Below, in pieces: positions 10,145 to 19,000 of a stretch of DNA of 64,000 bases (position 1 is its first letter; every line of letters starts with the position of its first letter). A model generated the notes under the pieces. It saw nothing but the letters and a program-made list of their open reading frames with translations. It did no database searches and had not been told where the DNA came from. The translations under genes were made by a program, and so were the position numbers. This DNA is from Candidatus Coprousia avicola. GTDB taxonomy: Bacteria > Actinomycetota > Coriobacteriia > Coriobacteriales > Coriobacteriaceae. The stretch is from assembly GCA_018715125.1 (NCBI GenBank), contig DVMF01000083.1, positions 1 through 64,000 of the forward strand, in the 5' to 3' direction.

Positions 10145-12985
10145 ATGGGCAAGGGGACTCGCAACATAGCTAAACAGCTCGGGCGTATGCGCTTGGGGCT
10201 GATCCTGCTCGTCTTCTTTGTGGCGCTCGCCCTCGTGGGCGGGCAGATTCTGCGCTCGACCCTCCTGCAGAACGCGCACGAGTCCAACACCGCCCTCTCG
10301 CGCTACTATGCCGCAGAAACCAACAGCTCGCTCACCATGTACCGCGCCCTGTTGGAGTTTGGCACCGAGTCACTCGACTCCCGCAACGAGCAGGGCAACA
10401 CGTGGGAGGAGCTCGAGCGGTGGGTGCGCCTGTTCTGCACGCGCCTGCGCTCGGTGCTGGGTGACGAGGCTATCAACGTGTACGGCGTGGTTGACGGAAC
10501 GCCGCTTACGGTAGGCGATTGGGATGAGATGGCGGGCACCGGGGGAGGCGCGACGGGCATCTCGGCAGACACCTCGACCGGCGCCTCGGCAGACACTGCC
10601 ACCGATGCGTTGCCCGCCATCGATGTCACCACGCGCGAATGGTATCGGGCGGCCATGGCAACGCCTGGCGAGACCGTGTTTACCGACGTGTATGAGGACG
10701 CCCTCACCGGGCAGAACGTGGTGACCGTGGCATGCGCCGGCAGTACGGGCAACGTGGTCTTGGCGTTTGACCTGTACCCCGAGAACTTCGTCTTCCAATA
10801 CGAGCAGCAGGACTTGCCGGAGGGTGCCTCGTTCTTCTTGTGCGACGGTGTGGGGAACATCCTCTACAGCGAGACGTCGCTCACCCATGAGGACGGGCTC
10901 GACGCCTACGTACTCGAGCTCGTCCACCGCATCGAGGCGGGCGAGCTCGAAGACGCCACCTCGTACGTGGTCGATCTCGACGGGCGCGAGCGCGCCGTCG
11001 ACTACAGCCGGCTCGCCAACGGCTGGTACTCCATCGTTACGGCGCCGCGCGCGGTCATTTTGGGGCGACTCCAGTCGGTCGGGGTGCTGTTTGGCATCAT
11101 GGTCGCGCTGTTTGCGGTGCTTCTGGGCGCGCTCGCCGTGCGCGACATGCGCCGCGCCCGCACCATGGAGCGCACCAACGAGACCGTGCGCGTGCTGGGC
11201 AACAGCTACTACGCCATCTACCTCGTCAATTACGAAGAGGGCACGTACGAGATGATCAAGGGCTCCGACTACGTGCGCCGGCGCATCCCCAAGCGCGGGC
11301 CGTACGAGAGCCTGCTGCGCACCGCCGCCGAGGTGATCGAGCGCGACACGTTTGAGGAGTTTGAAGAGAGCTTCTCGGCCGATAACATCCGTATGCTGGT
11401 GGCGGGCCGTGTGCGCGACTACGGCGGCGACTTCCAGCGGCGCTTTGGTGACAGCTACCGCTGGGTCAACGTGCGGGTGCTCTACGACGAATCGCTCGAT
11501 CCGGAGGAAGTGGTGCTGTGCTTCCGCGAGGTCGACCAGGAAAAGCAGCGTCAGCTGCAGGAGCGCCACTATTTGGAGGAGGCGCTCGAGAGCTCGCGCG
11601 CGAGCATCAAGACGCGCCAGGCGTTCTTTAACAACATGAGCCACGACATGCGCACGCCGCTCAACGGCATCATCGGTCTGACGGAGCTGGCGCGGGCGCA
11701 TACGGACGACCCCGCCGCGGTGGCCGGGTACCTCGACCGCATCGACCGCTCGAGCAAGCAGCTGCTCGCGCTCATCAACGACATTCTGGACGTAGCCCGC
11801 ATGGAGCAGGGGAGCGTCTCGCTTGCTACCGAGCAGATGGATCTGACGCAGGTGATTGACGACTGCGCCGAGCCGTTCCGTCTGCAGGCGGCGCGCGAGG
11901 GCAAGTCGTTTGAGCTTTCGTGCGACGTCGCCGACGCCCACGTGCTGGGCGACCCTCTGCGCATCAGCCAGGTGCTCAACAACCTGCTCTCCAACGCGCT
12001 CAAGTACACCGATCCGGGCGACGCGGTTCACGTGCACGCCGAGCAGCTGAGCGACGCCGAGGCCGAGGGCGGTGTGGCGACGTACCGCATCACCGTGAAG
12101 GACACGGGCATTGGCATGAGCCCGGAGTTTTTGGAGCACCTGTTTGACCTGTACGCGCGCGAGCAGCGGTTTGGCACGCGCGAGACCGTGGGCACGGGCC
12201 TGGGGATGCCCATCACCAAGAACTTGGTGGAGCAGATGGGCGGCACGCTCGAGGTGCAAAGCGGGGTCGACCAGGGGAGCACATTTACCGCAACGGTGCC
12301 GTTCGCCGTGGTGGCGGAGGGTGCGCATGCGGGCGATGCGGTGCCCGGCCCGGCGGGTGGGAGTGCGGTGGCCGCTGCCGATGCGGTGCCGGCCGCCGCG
12401 GAGGCCGCGTCTCCCGGGGGCGCCGCTGGGGCTGCCCCGCGCCCCCGCACCGACACCGCCCCGCGCCCCGCAGCCTCGGCTACGTCGCATGTCGCGGCGC
12501 CGGCACCTACGGCAGAGGAGCTTCTGGCATCGCTTGCCGGCAAGCGCGTGCTGGTGGCAGAGGACAACGCCATCAATATGGAGATCGCAACCGAGATGCT
12601 CGGCATGGCGGGGCTCGAGACCGCGCGTGCCTGGAACGGGCGTGAGGCGGTCGACGCCTTCGCCACGAGCGCACCCGGTTACTTTGACGCGGTGCTGCTC
12701 GATATGAAGATGCCCGAGATGGATGGCTGCGCGGCGGCCCGCGCCATTCGCGCACTCGATCGGCCGGATGCGATTGCCGTGCCGCTTGTTGCCGTGACGG
12801 CTAACGCGTTTGCCGAGGACATCGTCGCCACCACGGCCGCGGGTATGGACGCGCACGTCTCGAAGCCCATCGATTTCAGTTTGCTCTGCCAGACACTGGC
12901 AGAGCTCATGGCGGCGCGGGGCGACGCCGAGGCGCAGGCGGCTGGCGGGTCTTCGCAGCCCGCACGCGGCGGTGATGCCGGATGA
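10145..12985 (+). CDS. Hybrid sensor histidine kinase (HisKA-HATPase-REC)
   Basis: 946 residues. The ATG at 10145 follows GGAGGG by 5 bp. Residues about 15-40 form a first membrane helix. An extracytoplasmic sensor of about 270 residues follows (Cache-like by length and position; ligand unknown), then a second helix near 310-335 and a cytoplasmic PAS-like region. The H-box is SHDMRTPLNG with the phospho-accepting His at about 500. The N-box is NNLLSNALKYTD, and the G-boxes are DTGIGMS and GTGLGM. An Ala/Pro-rich linker leads to a C-terminal receiver domain with VLLDMKMPEMDG, Asp at about 853. A hybrid kinase needs an Hpt partner, and a lone Hpt gene is the fourth gene of this operon. The stop overlaps the next ATG by 4 bp (ATGA). 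Confidence 0.93.
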   Translation: MGKGTRNIAKQLGRMRLGLILLVFFVALALVGGQILRSTLLQNAHESNTALSRYYAAETNSSLTMYRALLEFGTESLDSRNEQGNTWEELERWVRLFCTRLRSVLGDEAINVYGVVDGTPLTVGDWDEMAGTGGGATGISADTSTGASADTATDALPAIDVTTREWYRAAMATPGETVFTDVYEDALTGQNVVTVACAGSTGNVVLAFDLYPENFVFQYEQQDLPEGASFFLCDGVGNILYSETSLTHEDGLDAYVLELVHRIEAGELEDATSYVVDLDGRERAVDYSRLANGWYSIVTAPRAVILGRLQSVGVLFGIMVALFAVLLGALAVRDMRRARTMERTNETVRVLGNSYYAIYLVNYEEGTYEMIKGSDYVRRRIPKRGPYESLLRTAAEVIERDTFEEFEESFSADNIRMLVAGRVRDYGGDFQRRFGDSYRWVNVRVLYDESLDPEEVVLCFREVDQEKQRQLQERHYLEEALESSRASIKTRQAFFNNMSHDMRTPLNGIIGLTELARAHTDDPAAVAGYLDRIDRSSKQLLALINDILDVARMEQGSVSLATEQMDLTQVIDDCAEPFRLQAAREGKSFELSCDVADAHVLGDPLRISQVLNNLLSNALKYTDPGDAVHVHAEQLSDAEAEGGVATYRITVKDTGIGMSPEFLEHLFDLYAREQRFGTRETVGTGLGMPITKNLVEQMGGTLEVQSGVDQGSTFTATVPFAVVAEGAHAGDAVPGPAGGSAVAAADAVPAAAEAASPGGAAGAAPRPRTDTAPRPAASATSHVAAPAPTAEELLASLAGKRVLVAEDNAINMEIATEMLGMAGLETARAWNGREAVDAFATSAPGYFDAVLLDMKMPEMDGCAAARAIRALDRPDAIAVPLVAVTANAFAEDIVATTAAGMDAHVSKPIDFSLLCQTLAELMAARGDAEAQAAGGSSQPARGGDAG

Positions 12986-14193
12986 GGCGCAGCGACACCC
13001 TCGGCTCCCGCTATAGGCGTTTCTGCGCGCGCCGGCGCCGCTTCTTTACCGAGGACTACCCGCGCGTGATAGAGCGGAACTTTCGCAACGTGCGCGCCGC
13101 GTGCCTGATGGCCTGCGCCATCGCGGCGCTCTTTACCCCCGTGGCGGCGCTCTGCGTCCCCGCGTGGCACCCGAGCGTCGCCCACTATGCGCTCGCGCCT
13201 ATCGCGCTTGTGCTCTACGGGCTGATGAGCGTGGCGTCGCCCCGCTTGGCAACACGCCCCTGGGCTGCGGCGGCGGCGTGTCTGGTGGTGGAGGCGCTGC
13301 TGCTTGTAGCCATCGGTCTTCTCGATACGGTTTTTGCCGCAGGGCGCGTGGGCGTGCTCACACAGCCCGTCGGCATTGGCCTCGGGGTGCTCATCGCCAC
13401 ACCGTGGGGGCTGCCGCTCGGCGTGCTCGGACTGACCGATGCTCTCTTTGTGGCGCTCTCGTTTGCGACCAAGCCGCTCGCCGCCGCCGAGACCGACCTC
13501 TTCTCGGTGTGCGTGGGGTTTGTGGTCGCCATCGCCGTTGCCCAGCTCGCCCTCGGGCTGCGTCTGCAGGACTTTGACGCCCGCGAGCGCTATCGCGAGC
13601 TCTCCGAACGCGACGCCCTCACGGGGCTCCTCAACCGCGGCGCGCTGGCGGCGGCTGCGGCGCGACTGATCGGCTCCGATGCGGAGCAGGCTTCTGGCGG
13701 GCGGTCCGGTGCGCACGCCAGCGCGCCCGTCAGCCTCATCATGGTGGATATCGACGCCTTTAAGCAGGTTAACGACAACTACGGACACGATGCCGGCGAT
13801 GACCTGCTCCGTACCATGGGCGACATTCTGCAGGCGTCGTTTCGCGCGACCGACGCCGTCGGGCGCTTTGGGGGCGACGAGTTCATGGTCATCGCGCCCG
13901 GGCTCACGGACCCCGCCGTCGCGCGCGCCAAGCTCGCCCGCGTGCAGGCCGCCTTTGGCGAGCGCGGCTCGCACCAGGTAGGCGCGCCCGTCTCGTGCAG
14001 CTGCGGCGTGGCGGTGGCGCCGGCGGGCGCCGCGTCGTTCGAGCGGTTGTTCCGTGCGGCGGACGAGGCGCTGTATGAGGTGAAGCGCGCCGGCAAGGGA
14101 AACGTTGCCGTGCGAGAATATACAGAGCGGGAGCCGGGGGAGGACCGCCGGCGCCGCGGAGAGGGAGGCGAGGCCGTTGCCAGAGAGCGATAA
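12982..14193 (+). CDS. Membrane diguanylate cyclase (GGDEF)
   Basis: 403 residues, translationally coupled to the kinase. Several hydrophobic helices fill residues about 35-190 and show no recognised sensor family. The GGDEF domain occupies the C-terminal half. The active site is intact (FGGDEF, residues 297-301) and so is an RxxD inhibitory site (RATD, 288-291) five residues before it, as expected of an active, feedback-inhibited enzyme that makes c-di-GMP from two GTP. The next gene in the operon encodes the opposing phosphodiesterase. The start is the only sensible one given the 4-bp overlap. Confidence 0.92.
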   Translation: MRRSDTLGSRYRRFCARRRRFFTEDYPRVIERNFRNVRAACLMACAIAALFTPVAALCVPAWHPSVAHYALAPIALVLYGLMSVASPRLATRPWAAAAACLVVEALLLVAIGLLDTVFAAGRVGVLTQPVGIGLGVLIATPWGLPLGVLGLTDALFVALSFATKPLAAAETDLFSVCVGFVVAIAVAQLALGLRLQDFDARERYRELSERDALTGLLNRGALAAAAARLIGSDAEQASGGRSGAHASAPVSLIMVDIDAFKQVNDNYGHDAGDDLLRTMGDILQASFRATDAVGRFGGDEFMVIAPGLTDPAVARAKLARVQAAFGERGSHQVGAPVSCSCGVAVAPAGAASFERLFRAADEALYEVKRAGKGNVAVREYTEREPGEDRRRRGEGGEAVARER

Positions 14194-15331
14194 CCTCGAC
14201 AAGGGCGCGGGCACGCTGCTCATCGTCGACGACGATGCCATCAGTCGTACCATATTGGCCGCGCTGTTTGAGGGCGACTACCGCATTGTGGAGGCGCAGG
14301 ACGGCGCCGCCTGCCTCGACGCGATCGAGCGCGAGGGAGACGCGGTGGTGGCGCTCCTGCTCGACGTGATGATGCCCGGCATCGACGGGCTTGAGGTGCT
14401 TAAGCGCCTTGCCCCCACAGGGTTTCTTGCGCGCACGCCGGTCTTCCTCATTACGGCCGAGCGCACCGCCAAGGTGATGGAGGAGGCCTATCGGCTCGGC
14501 GTGATGGACGTGATCGTCAAGCCCATCATCCCCTTTGTGGTGACGCGCCGCGTGCGGTCGGTCATCGAGCTGTTTGAGAGCCGCAAGCGCTTAAGCTCAA
14601 CCGTGGAGGACCAGCGCCAGCAGCTGCTCGAGCGCGCCGAGCGCATCATCGAGCTCAACGTCGGCATGATCGAGGCGCTCTCGACCGCCATCGAGTTTCG
14701 CGATGGCGAGAGCGGCGACCATGTGCGGCGCATCCACGATATCACGCATCTGGTGCTCTCCGAGACGCCGTTTGGGCAGGGCTACGCTGCCGAGGACATC
14801 GATGACATCGCGCTCGCCGCCATCATGCACGACGTCGGCAAGATCGCCATCCCCGACGCCATTCTGTGCAAGCCGGGGCGCCTCACGCGCGAGGAGTTCG
14901 AGGTCATGAAGTCGCACACCGTACAGGGGGCAGAGCTTCTGGAGCGTATCCCGCAGATGCGCAGCATGGGCGCGTACCGGTACGCTGTCGATATCGCCCG
15001 GCACCATCACGAGCGATGGGACGGGCGCGGCTACCCCGACGGCCTTGCGGGCGACGAGATCAGCGTGGCGGCGCAGGTGGTTTCGCTCGCGGACGTCTAC
15101 GATGCGCTGACCAACAAGCGGGTGTACAAAGCGGCGTTTACGCGCGAGGAGTCGCTCCGTATGATCGCGGACGGGGAGTGCGGCACCTTTAACCCCGAGC
15201 TCCTCTCATGTTTCTTTGCGGTGGAGCCGCAGGTCGCCGCCCTGTATCAGGTTCCCGCGGCCGATAGTGCACATAAGCCGGAGGGCGATGCCGTATCTGA
15301 TCCCCATACGACGATACCCCCTGTCAACTAA
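14177..15331 (+). CDS. Response regulator with HD-GYP phosphodiesterase output
   Basis: 384 residues if translation begins at TTG 14177, which follows GGGAGGCGAGG at 14163-14173. This start overlaps the cyclase gene by 17 bp and places the receiver domain about 12 residues in. Earlier in-frame codons would add a tail that fits neither the family nor a ribosome site. The receiver domain has LLLDVMMPGIDG with Asp at about 63. The output domain has HDVGKIAIPD (His/Asp at about 218-219) and HHERWDGRGYPDG (GYP at about 285-287), the signatures of a c-di-GMP-cleaving HD-GYP enzyme. Phosphorylation by the operon's kinase and Hpt would tune c-di-GMP breakdown; this is inferred from gene order. Confidence 0.93.
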   Translation: MPESDNLDKGAGTLLIVDDDAISRTILAALFEGDYRIVEAQDGAACLDAIEREGDAVVALLLDVMMPGIDGLEVLKRLAPTGFLARTPVFLITAERTAKVMEEAYRLGVMDVIVKPIIPFVVTRRVRSVIELFESRKRLSSTVEDQRQQLLERAERIIELNVGMIEALSTAIEFRDGESGDHVRRIHDITHLVLSETPFGQGYAAEDIDDIALAAIMHDVGKIAIPDAILCKPGRLTREEFEVMKSHTVQGAELLERIPQMRSMGAYRYAVDIARHHHERWDGRGYPDGLAGDEISVAAQVVSLADVYDALTNKRVYKAAFTREESLRMIADGECGTFNPELLSCFFAVEPQVAALYQVPAADSAHKPEGDAVSDPHTTIPPVN

Positions 15332-15342
15332 GGAGAACGGTC

Positions 15343-15693
15343 ATGGATCTTGCGGTACTGGAGCGGGCGGGCATCGATACGGAGGACGCCCTCAGCCGTG
15401 TTATGGGCAGCGAGGCGCTGCTCATGCGCCTGCTCAACACCTTTCTAGAGGACGATAACATGGCCAAGCTTGAGGCCGCTGCGGCCGCAGACGACGCGGA
15501 GGCGGGGCTCGAGGCGGCGCACGCGCTCAAGGGCGTGACGGGAACGCTCTCCATGACCGAGCTCTATGCCCTGACGTCGTGCCAGTGCGAGCTTATCCGT
15601 GCGGATGACTGGCCGGCGGCGCGGGCGCTCACGCCGGAGGTCGCAGAGGCGTACCGCAAGGTGGTTGCGGGCATTGGGGCGTGCGGGGAGTAG
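15343..15693 (+). CDS. Histidine phosphotransfer (Hpt) protein
   Basis: 116 residues, 11 bp after the HD-GYP stop, with AAGGAGAA upstream of the ATG. The motif AAHALKGVTGTLSM places the phospho-accepting His at about 60 inside a helical bundle, matching stand-alone Hpt domains in length and pattern. It completes a kinase-receiver-Hpt-receiver relay within one operon. Its expected partners are the receiver of the hybrid kinase (donor) and the receiver of the HD-GYP protein (acceptor). Confidence 0.9.
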   Translation: MDLAVLERAGIDTEDALSRVMGSEALLMRLLNTFLEDDNMAKLEAAAAADDAEAGLEAAHALKGVTGTLSMTELYALTSCQCELIRADDWPAARALTPEVAEAYRKVVAGIGACGE

Positions 15694-15752
15694 GCCCCGG
15701 GGGCTGCCCCCGCGCCTCGCATGGCTCCAAAGGGCGTGCGGGTGCCTATAAC

Positions 15753-15967
15753 TAACCCCCTCTGGACAAAACGTGCATCGAAATAATAAATGACCCCTCA
15801 TTGAGGGCCACCAGGGAGGCGTTGTCGCTCGATGTTCCGCCCCACTTGCCCCTTTTTCGCGGTTCGAGCGCCCGAAAAGAGGCCGTATCGCCTTTCGCAG
15901 GCGATTGCACGGCCGCTTTCTAGGGGGTTATTAATTATTTCGGTGCGTGATTTGTCCATAGGGGGTT
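15753..15967. repeat. Long imperfect inverted repeat (about 46-bp arms)
   Basis: The left arm (15753-15799) begins TAACCCCCTCTGGACAAAAC. The right arm (15922-15967) ends with its near complement, TTTGTCCATAGGGGGTTA. The arms match over most of 46-47 bp, including the AATAATAAATGA / TTATTAATTATT blocks. The 122-bp centre holds further short pairings (GCGATTGCA, GGCCGCTTTC) but no gene. The size and terminal repeats suggest a MITE-like element or a very long hairpin downstream of the Hpt gene. Confidence 0.75.
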
Positions 15968-16280
15968 AATTAATTACGGAATCGGGCGGCTCCAGCGGCC
16001 CGAGTTGATGCGACGCGAGGGGCGAAGCGCCTCGCGTCGTGTCACCAGCGGCGCCCCTCTTCCGGCTGCTTGTGAAGATTTGGGGCAGCGGATGATAGAC
16101 ATTAGACATATTATCCTATTATGAGCAAGATGCAGCTCGCCTCACCGACGAGAGTAGTCAAGAAACAACACCACCTAACAGGCTGGTTAGAAGTGGTATA
16201 AGAACAGTCAGAATCCCGTTAGGTGACTTACCGCTATCTGGCACCATGGTGGATAACTTCATGTAATCATCTTATGAATA
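15968..16280. other. AT-richer intergenic region with nested short inverted repeats
   Basis: No gene is supported. CACCTAAC (16172-16179) pairs with GTTAGGTG (16218-16225), and inside it CTAAC-AGGCTG-GTTAG forms a smaller hairpin. Composition is lower in G+C than the flanks. It lies immediately upstream of the first DUF559-like gene and may carry its regulation. Confidence 0.4.
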
Positions 16281-16286
16281 GTGCCC

Positions 16287-16298
16287 TATAGTACGGGC
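16287..16298 (+). promoter_or_regulatory. Possible -10 box giving a leaderless start
   Basis: TATAGT (16287-16292) ends 6 bp before the ATG at 16299, the spacing expected if transcription begins at the start codon. There is no ribosome site, and no convincing -35 is visible. The second DUF559-like gene has a -10-like hexamer at the same distance. Confidence 0.4.
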
Positions 16299-17336
16299 AT
16301 GAGCATCTGCGTGTACGGCATATCAGCTCTTGAGCTGTATCGGGCGAGCGGGAGGCTCCTCCCTGATTTGCTCGACGGGCCCCGGGTCAAGACCCTCGCG
16401 GGCCGCTCCCTGCCGCCGCGCGGCTTTCTTCAAGATGACATGGAGCGCGCCGGCGTGAGGACGCGGCCCTATCATGTGCTGGTCTCCGAACCTAATGCGT
16501 GGCGCGAGCGCGAAGACGTGGTGTGCCATAAGCTGTCCGGGAGCGTGCCGGGCGCGACGTACCTTCAGGCGGCCCGCGATCTGCTCGTGGTCTGCCCGGA
16601 GCTCATGTTTGTCGAGCTGGCTGCATCCGGCGCATACGATGTGCTCGATTTGGTGGAGATCGGCTACGAGCTTTGCGGGACCTATGTGCTGGACGGTTCG
16701 TGGGATGGCTTTACCATTACGAATCGGCAGATCGCCTATGCGGGCGGGCTGCGTGCGATGGGAGATGCGTGGAGTCCGCGCCGCGGGGCGCGGCTCGCGC
16801 GCGAGGCGGCGCGTCTGGTGCATAACGGGGCGCATTCCCCGATGGAGACGGTTGTCGCCATGTTGCTGTCGTATCCGCAGCGCTATGGCGGCCTCGGGCT
16901 CTCGTCGATCCAGCTCAACGTGCGCTGTGAAACCCCCGACGGGCCCCGCCATCCGGACATACTGATTCCGGAGGCGGGGGTGGTCGTCGAGTACAAGGGG
17001 CTGCGCTATCACAGCGCCGAGCAGGCCGCTCGCGATGACCGGCGGCAAAACGCCCTGGTGGGAGCGGGGTATGCGGTCATCAACGTATGGTACGAAGACG
17101 TGGTGGAGGGCCATCTGTACGAGCGGCTGGTTGCGAGCATCTTCCGCGCGCTGGGACGGCGCCATCGCCCGCGCGCCGCCGCCTTCGAGGCGAACCAGCT
17201 TCTCTTGCGGCATCGGCTGCTCCCGCGATTCCGCGCGCTGCAGGGTGGTTGCGATGCGCAGCGGGCGGGCGCGCAGGCACAAACGCGCGCCGGCGCCCCG
17301 CAGGGCGCCTTCGATGAATACCTCGACATCCCGTAA
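16299..17336 (+). CDS. DUF559-like protein with PD-(D/E)XK nuclease-fold C-terminus
   Basis: 345 residues from ATG 16299; GTG 16281 would add six residues but lacks support. The first 230 residues carry no family I can name. The C-terminal part (DGPRHPDILIPEAGVVVEYKGLRYH, written here as two runs: DGPRHPDILIPEAG and VVVEYKGLRYH, then RDDRRQNALVGAGY) resembles Vsr/DUF559 proteins, in which D...E-x-K residues form a nuclease core. A second family member lies at 25761. Neither is in a restriction operon. Possible roles include defence, DNA repair or a mobile-element accessory; substrate and activity are unknown. The gene converges with pilT, separated by a shared hairpin. Confidence 0.7.
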   Translation: MSICVYGISALELYRASGRLLPDLLDGPRVKTLAGRSLPPRGFLQDDMERAGVRTRPYHVLVSEPNAWREREDVVCHKLSGSVPGATYLQAARDLLVVCPELMFVELAASGAYDVLDLVEIGYELCGTYVLDGSWDGFTITNRQIAYAGGLRAMGDAWSPRRGARLAREAARLVHNGAHSPMETVVAMLLSYPQRYGGLGLSSIQLNVRCETPDGPRHPDILIPEAGVVVEYKGLRYHSAEQAARDDRRQNALVGAGYAVINVWYEDVVEGHLYERLVASIFRALGRRHRPRAAAFEANQLLLRHRLLPRFRALQGGCDAQRAGAQAQTRAGAPQGAFDEYLDIP

Positions 17337-17342
17337 GGGCGC

Positions 17343-17372
17343 CTCGCCGCGCCGGTGTCGTGTCGCGGCGAG
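17343..17372. terminator. Hairpin between convergent genes
   Basis: CTCGCCGCG (17343-17351) pairs perfectly with CGCGGCGAG (17364-17372) in the 43 bp between the DUF559-like gene and pilT. There is no strong T-tract on either side, so bidirectional termination is likely but not certain. Confidence 0.45.
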
Positions 17373-17379
17373 ATGCCGG

Positions 17380-18453
17380 CTACAGCCCCTCGGCGTCGAG
17401 GCGAAGCGCCAGCGCCTCCTGGTGGATGGCGTGCTGCAGCGCAACGCTGCGGTCGATGGTGCCATCTTGAACGAGAGCGAACAGGCTCTGGTCCATCGTG
17501 CGCATGCCGGCGTCGCGCCCGGCGGCGATGGCGGAGTCGATCTGGTGCGTTTTGCCCTCGCGGATCAGGTTGCGGATGGCGGTCGTGCTCGTCATGATCT
17601 CAAACACGGGCACCACGCCGCCCGCACGCGCCGGAACGAGCTGCTGGCTCACGATAGCCTGTAGCACAAGCGAGAGCTGCAGGCGAATCTGGCGCTGCTG
17701 CCCCACGGGGAACGCATCCACGATACGGTCGACCGTGCCCGCGGCGCCGGTGGTGTGCAGGGTCGAGAAGATGAGCTGCGCCATCTCGGCGGCGGTGACG
17801 GCGGTGGAGATGGTCTCGGGGTCGCGCATCTCGCCGAGGAGGATGACGTCGGGCGCTTCGCGCATGGCGGAGCGCAGCGCCTCGGCGTATGTGGCGACGT
17901 CGGTGGGGACCTCGCGCTGCGTCACGATGCAGGTGCCATGGCGGTGCACGTACTCGATGGGGTCCTCCATGGTGATGATGTGGCCCGCGCGCTCGTGATT
18001 GAGCTTATCGATCAGGCAGGCGAGCGTGGTGGACTTGCCGGCGCCGGCCGGGCCCGTAACGAGAACGAGGCCGCGGGTGAGCTCGGCCGTTTTGAGCACG
18101 GCCTCGGGGATATGGAACGCGGCGGGGTCGGGCAGGCCGAAGGGGATGACGCGGATGACCGCGGCGAGCGATCCGCGCTGGCGGAACACGTTGGCGCGGA
18201 AGCGGCCGATGCCCGGCAGCGCAAACGAGAAGTCCTCATCGTGGTTGCCGCTCGTAAGGAAGCGCTCGACGTCGCGGTGGGCGACAGCGAAGATGGCGCG
18301 CACCGCGTCCTCGGTGTCAGCCGGCATGAGGGACGCGTCTCCCTCGCGCACCTGGCGCCCGCCGGTGCGGTAGGTGAGGGGCAGACCGGCGACGATGAAG
18401 ACGTCCGAGGCGCCAACCTCGATCATGTGCTGCAGGTATTCGGTCAGATTCAT
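17380..18453 (-). CDS. pilT: Type IV pilus retraction ATPase PilT
   Basis: 357 residues. The start ATG at 18453 has GGGAGAC upstream and lies one base from the stop of the preceding gene. The N-terminus is MIEVGASDVFIVAGLPLTYR, the PilT N-domain pattern. Walker A is GPAGAGKST (Lys at about 140), followed by MEDPIEYVH (Asp box), the Walker B region VILLGEMRD (about 204-211), and a His box LHTTGA. The PilT signature AIRNLIREGK follows the His box. Together these point to a PilT-type retraction motor rather than the PilB/GspE extension motor, which is not in the window. It is the last gene of the minus-strand pilus cluster. PilT would drive twitching motility or DNA uptake. Confidence 0.93.
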   Translation of the reverse strand: MNLTEYLQHMIEVGASDVFIVAGLPLTYRTGGRQVREGDASLMPADTEDAVRAIFAVAHRDVERFLTSGNHDEDFSFALPGIGRFRANVFRQRGSLAAVIRVIPFGLPDPAAFHIPEAVLKTAELTRGLVLVTGPAGAGKSTTLACLIDKLNHERAGHIITMEDPIEYVHRHGTCIVTQREVPTDVATYAEALRSAMREAPDVILLGEMRDPETISTAVTAAEMAQLIFSTLHTTGAAGTVDRIVDAFPVGQQRQIRLQLSLVLQAIVSQQLVPARAGGVVPVFEIMTSTTAIRNLIREGKTHQIDSAIAAGRDAGMRTMDQSLFALVQDGTIDRSVALQHAIHQEALALRLDAEGL

Positions 18454-18454
18454 G

Positions 18455-19000
18455 TCAGTCTCCCATCCAAAGCGTGTCGGTGGTGTCTTCGGTCCAGGTG
18501 GTGGCGGGCTGCCAGGACGTGATGGTGAGGGTTGCGCCCGAGTCCACGGCAAAGGTGACGGTGAGCGTGCGTCCGCTCGGTGCCGCGACGGTGAGAACGA
18601 GGGCGGCGTCGGCGACGGTTGGGTCCGTGCCGGCGGTTGCGCCCGTGCCTGTTGTCGCCGTTACGGTGGTGCCGGCGGGCACGGACGCCTCGGTGCGGGC
18701 GGCGAGCTCGGGTGCCGCGGCCGCGAGCGCGCTCACCGCGTCCTCCGGTGCGGTAGAGGGCGTGAGCGTGGCGAGTACGTCGGCTGCTTCGGCGGCAAAC
18801 GCCTGCGCGACGCGCTCGTTGGCGTAGTCATCCTGCGTAAAGGATGCCTGCCGTGCGGCAAGCGCGGCATCGGCGCGCGCCGTGGTGACAGAGAGCACGG
18901 CGAGTACGGCGAGGCAGAGCACGATGACGAGCGTGAAGATGCTGATGGGACCCATGCGCACCGAGCCGGCGGCCGGCGCCTCGCGTCTGCGGGTTATCAT
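18455..19000 (-). CDS. Single-TM pilus-cluster protein (prepilin-like)
   Basis: 181 residues, starting with a 4-bp overlap with the preceding gene and preceded by GGAGG. A short basic N-terminus (MITRRREAP) precedes a helix (SIFTLVIVLCLAVLAVLSV) and then an Ala/Thr-rich extracytoplasmic domain (VLTVAAPSGRTLTVTFAVDSG). Its layout fits a minor pilin or pilus assembly subunit, but the canonical G|FTLIE processing motif is not present. The function is inferred from position between pilT and other pilin-like genes. Confidence 0.65.
   Translation of the reverse strand: MITRRREAPAAGSVRMGPISIFTLVIVLCLAVLAVLSVTTARADAALAARQASFTQDDYANERVAQAFAAEAADVLATLTPSTAPEDAVSALAAAAPELAARTEASVPAGTTVTATTGTGATAGTDPTVADAALVLTVAAPSGRTLTVTFAVDSGATLTITSWQPATTWTEDTTDTLWMGD

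Noticed and set aside
15343-15693. An anti-sigma or small regulatory protein instead of Hpt
   Set aside because: The AAHALKGVTGTL motif and the presence of a hybrid kinase in the same operon fit an Hpt protein much better.
16299-17336. A restriction-modification system
   Set aside because: The C-terminus is Vsr/DUF559-like, but there is no methyltransferase or specificity gene nearby for this gene or for the one at 25761.
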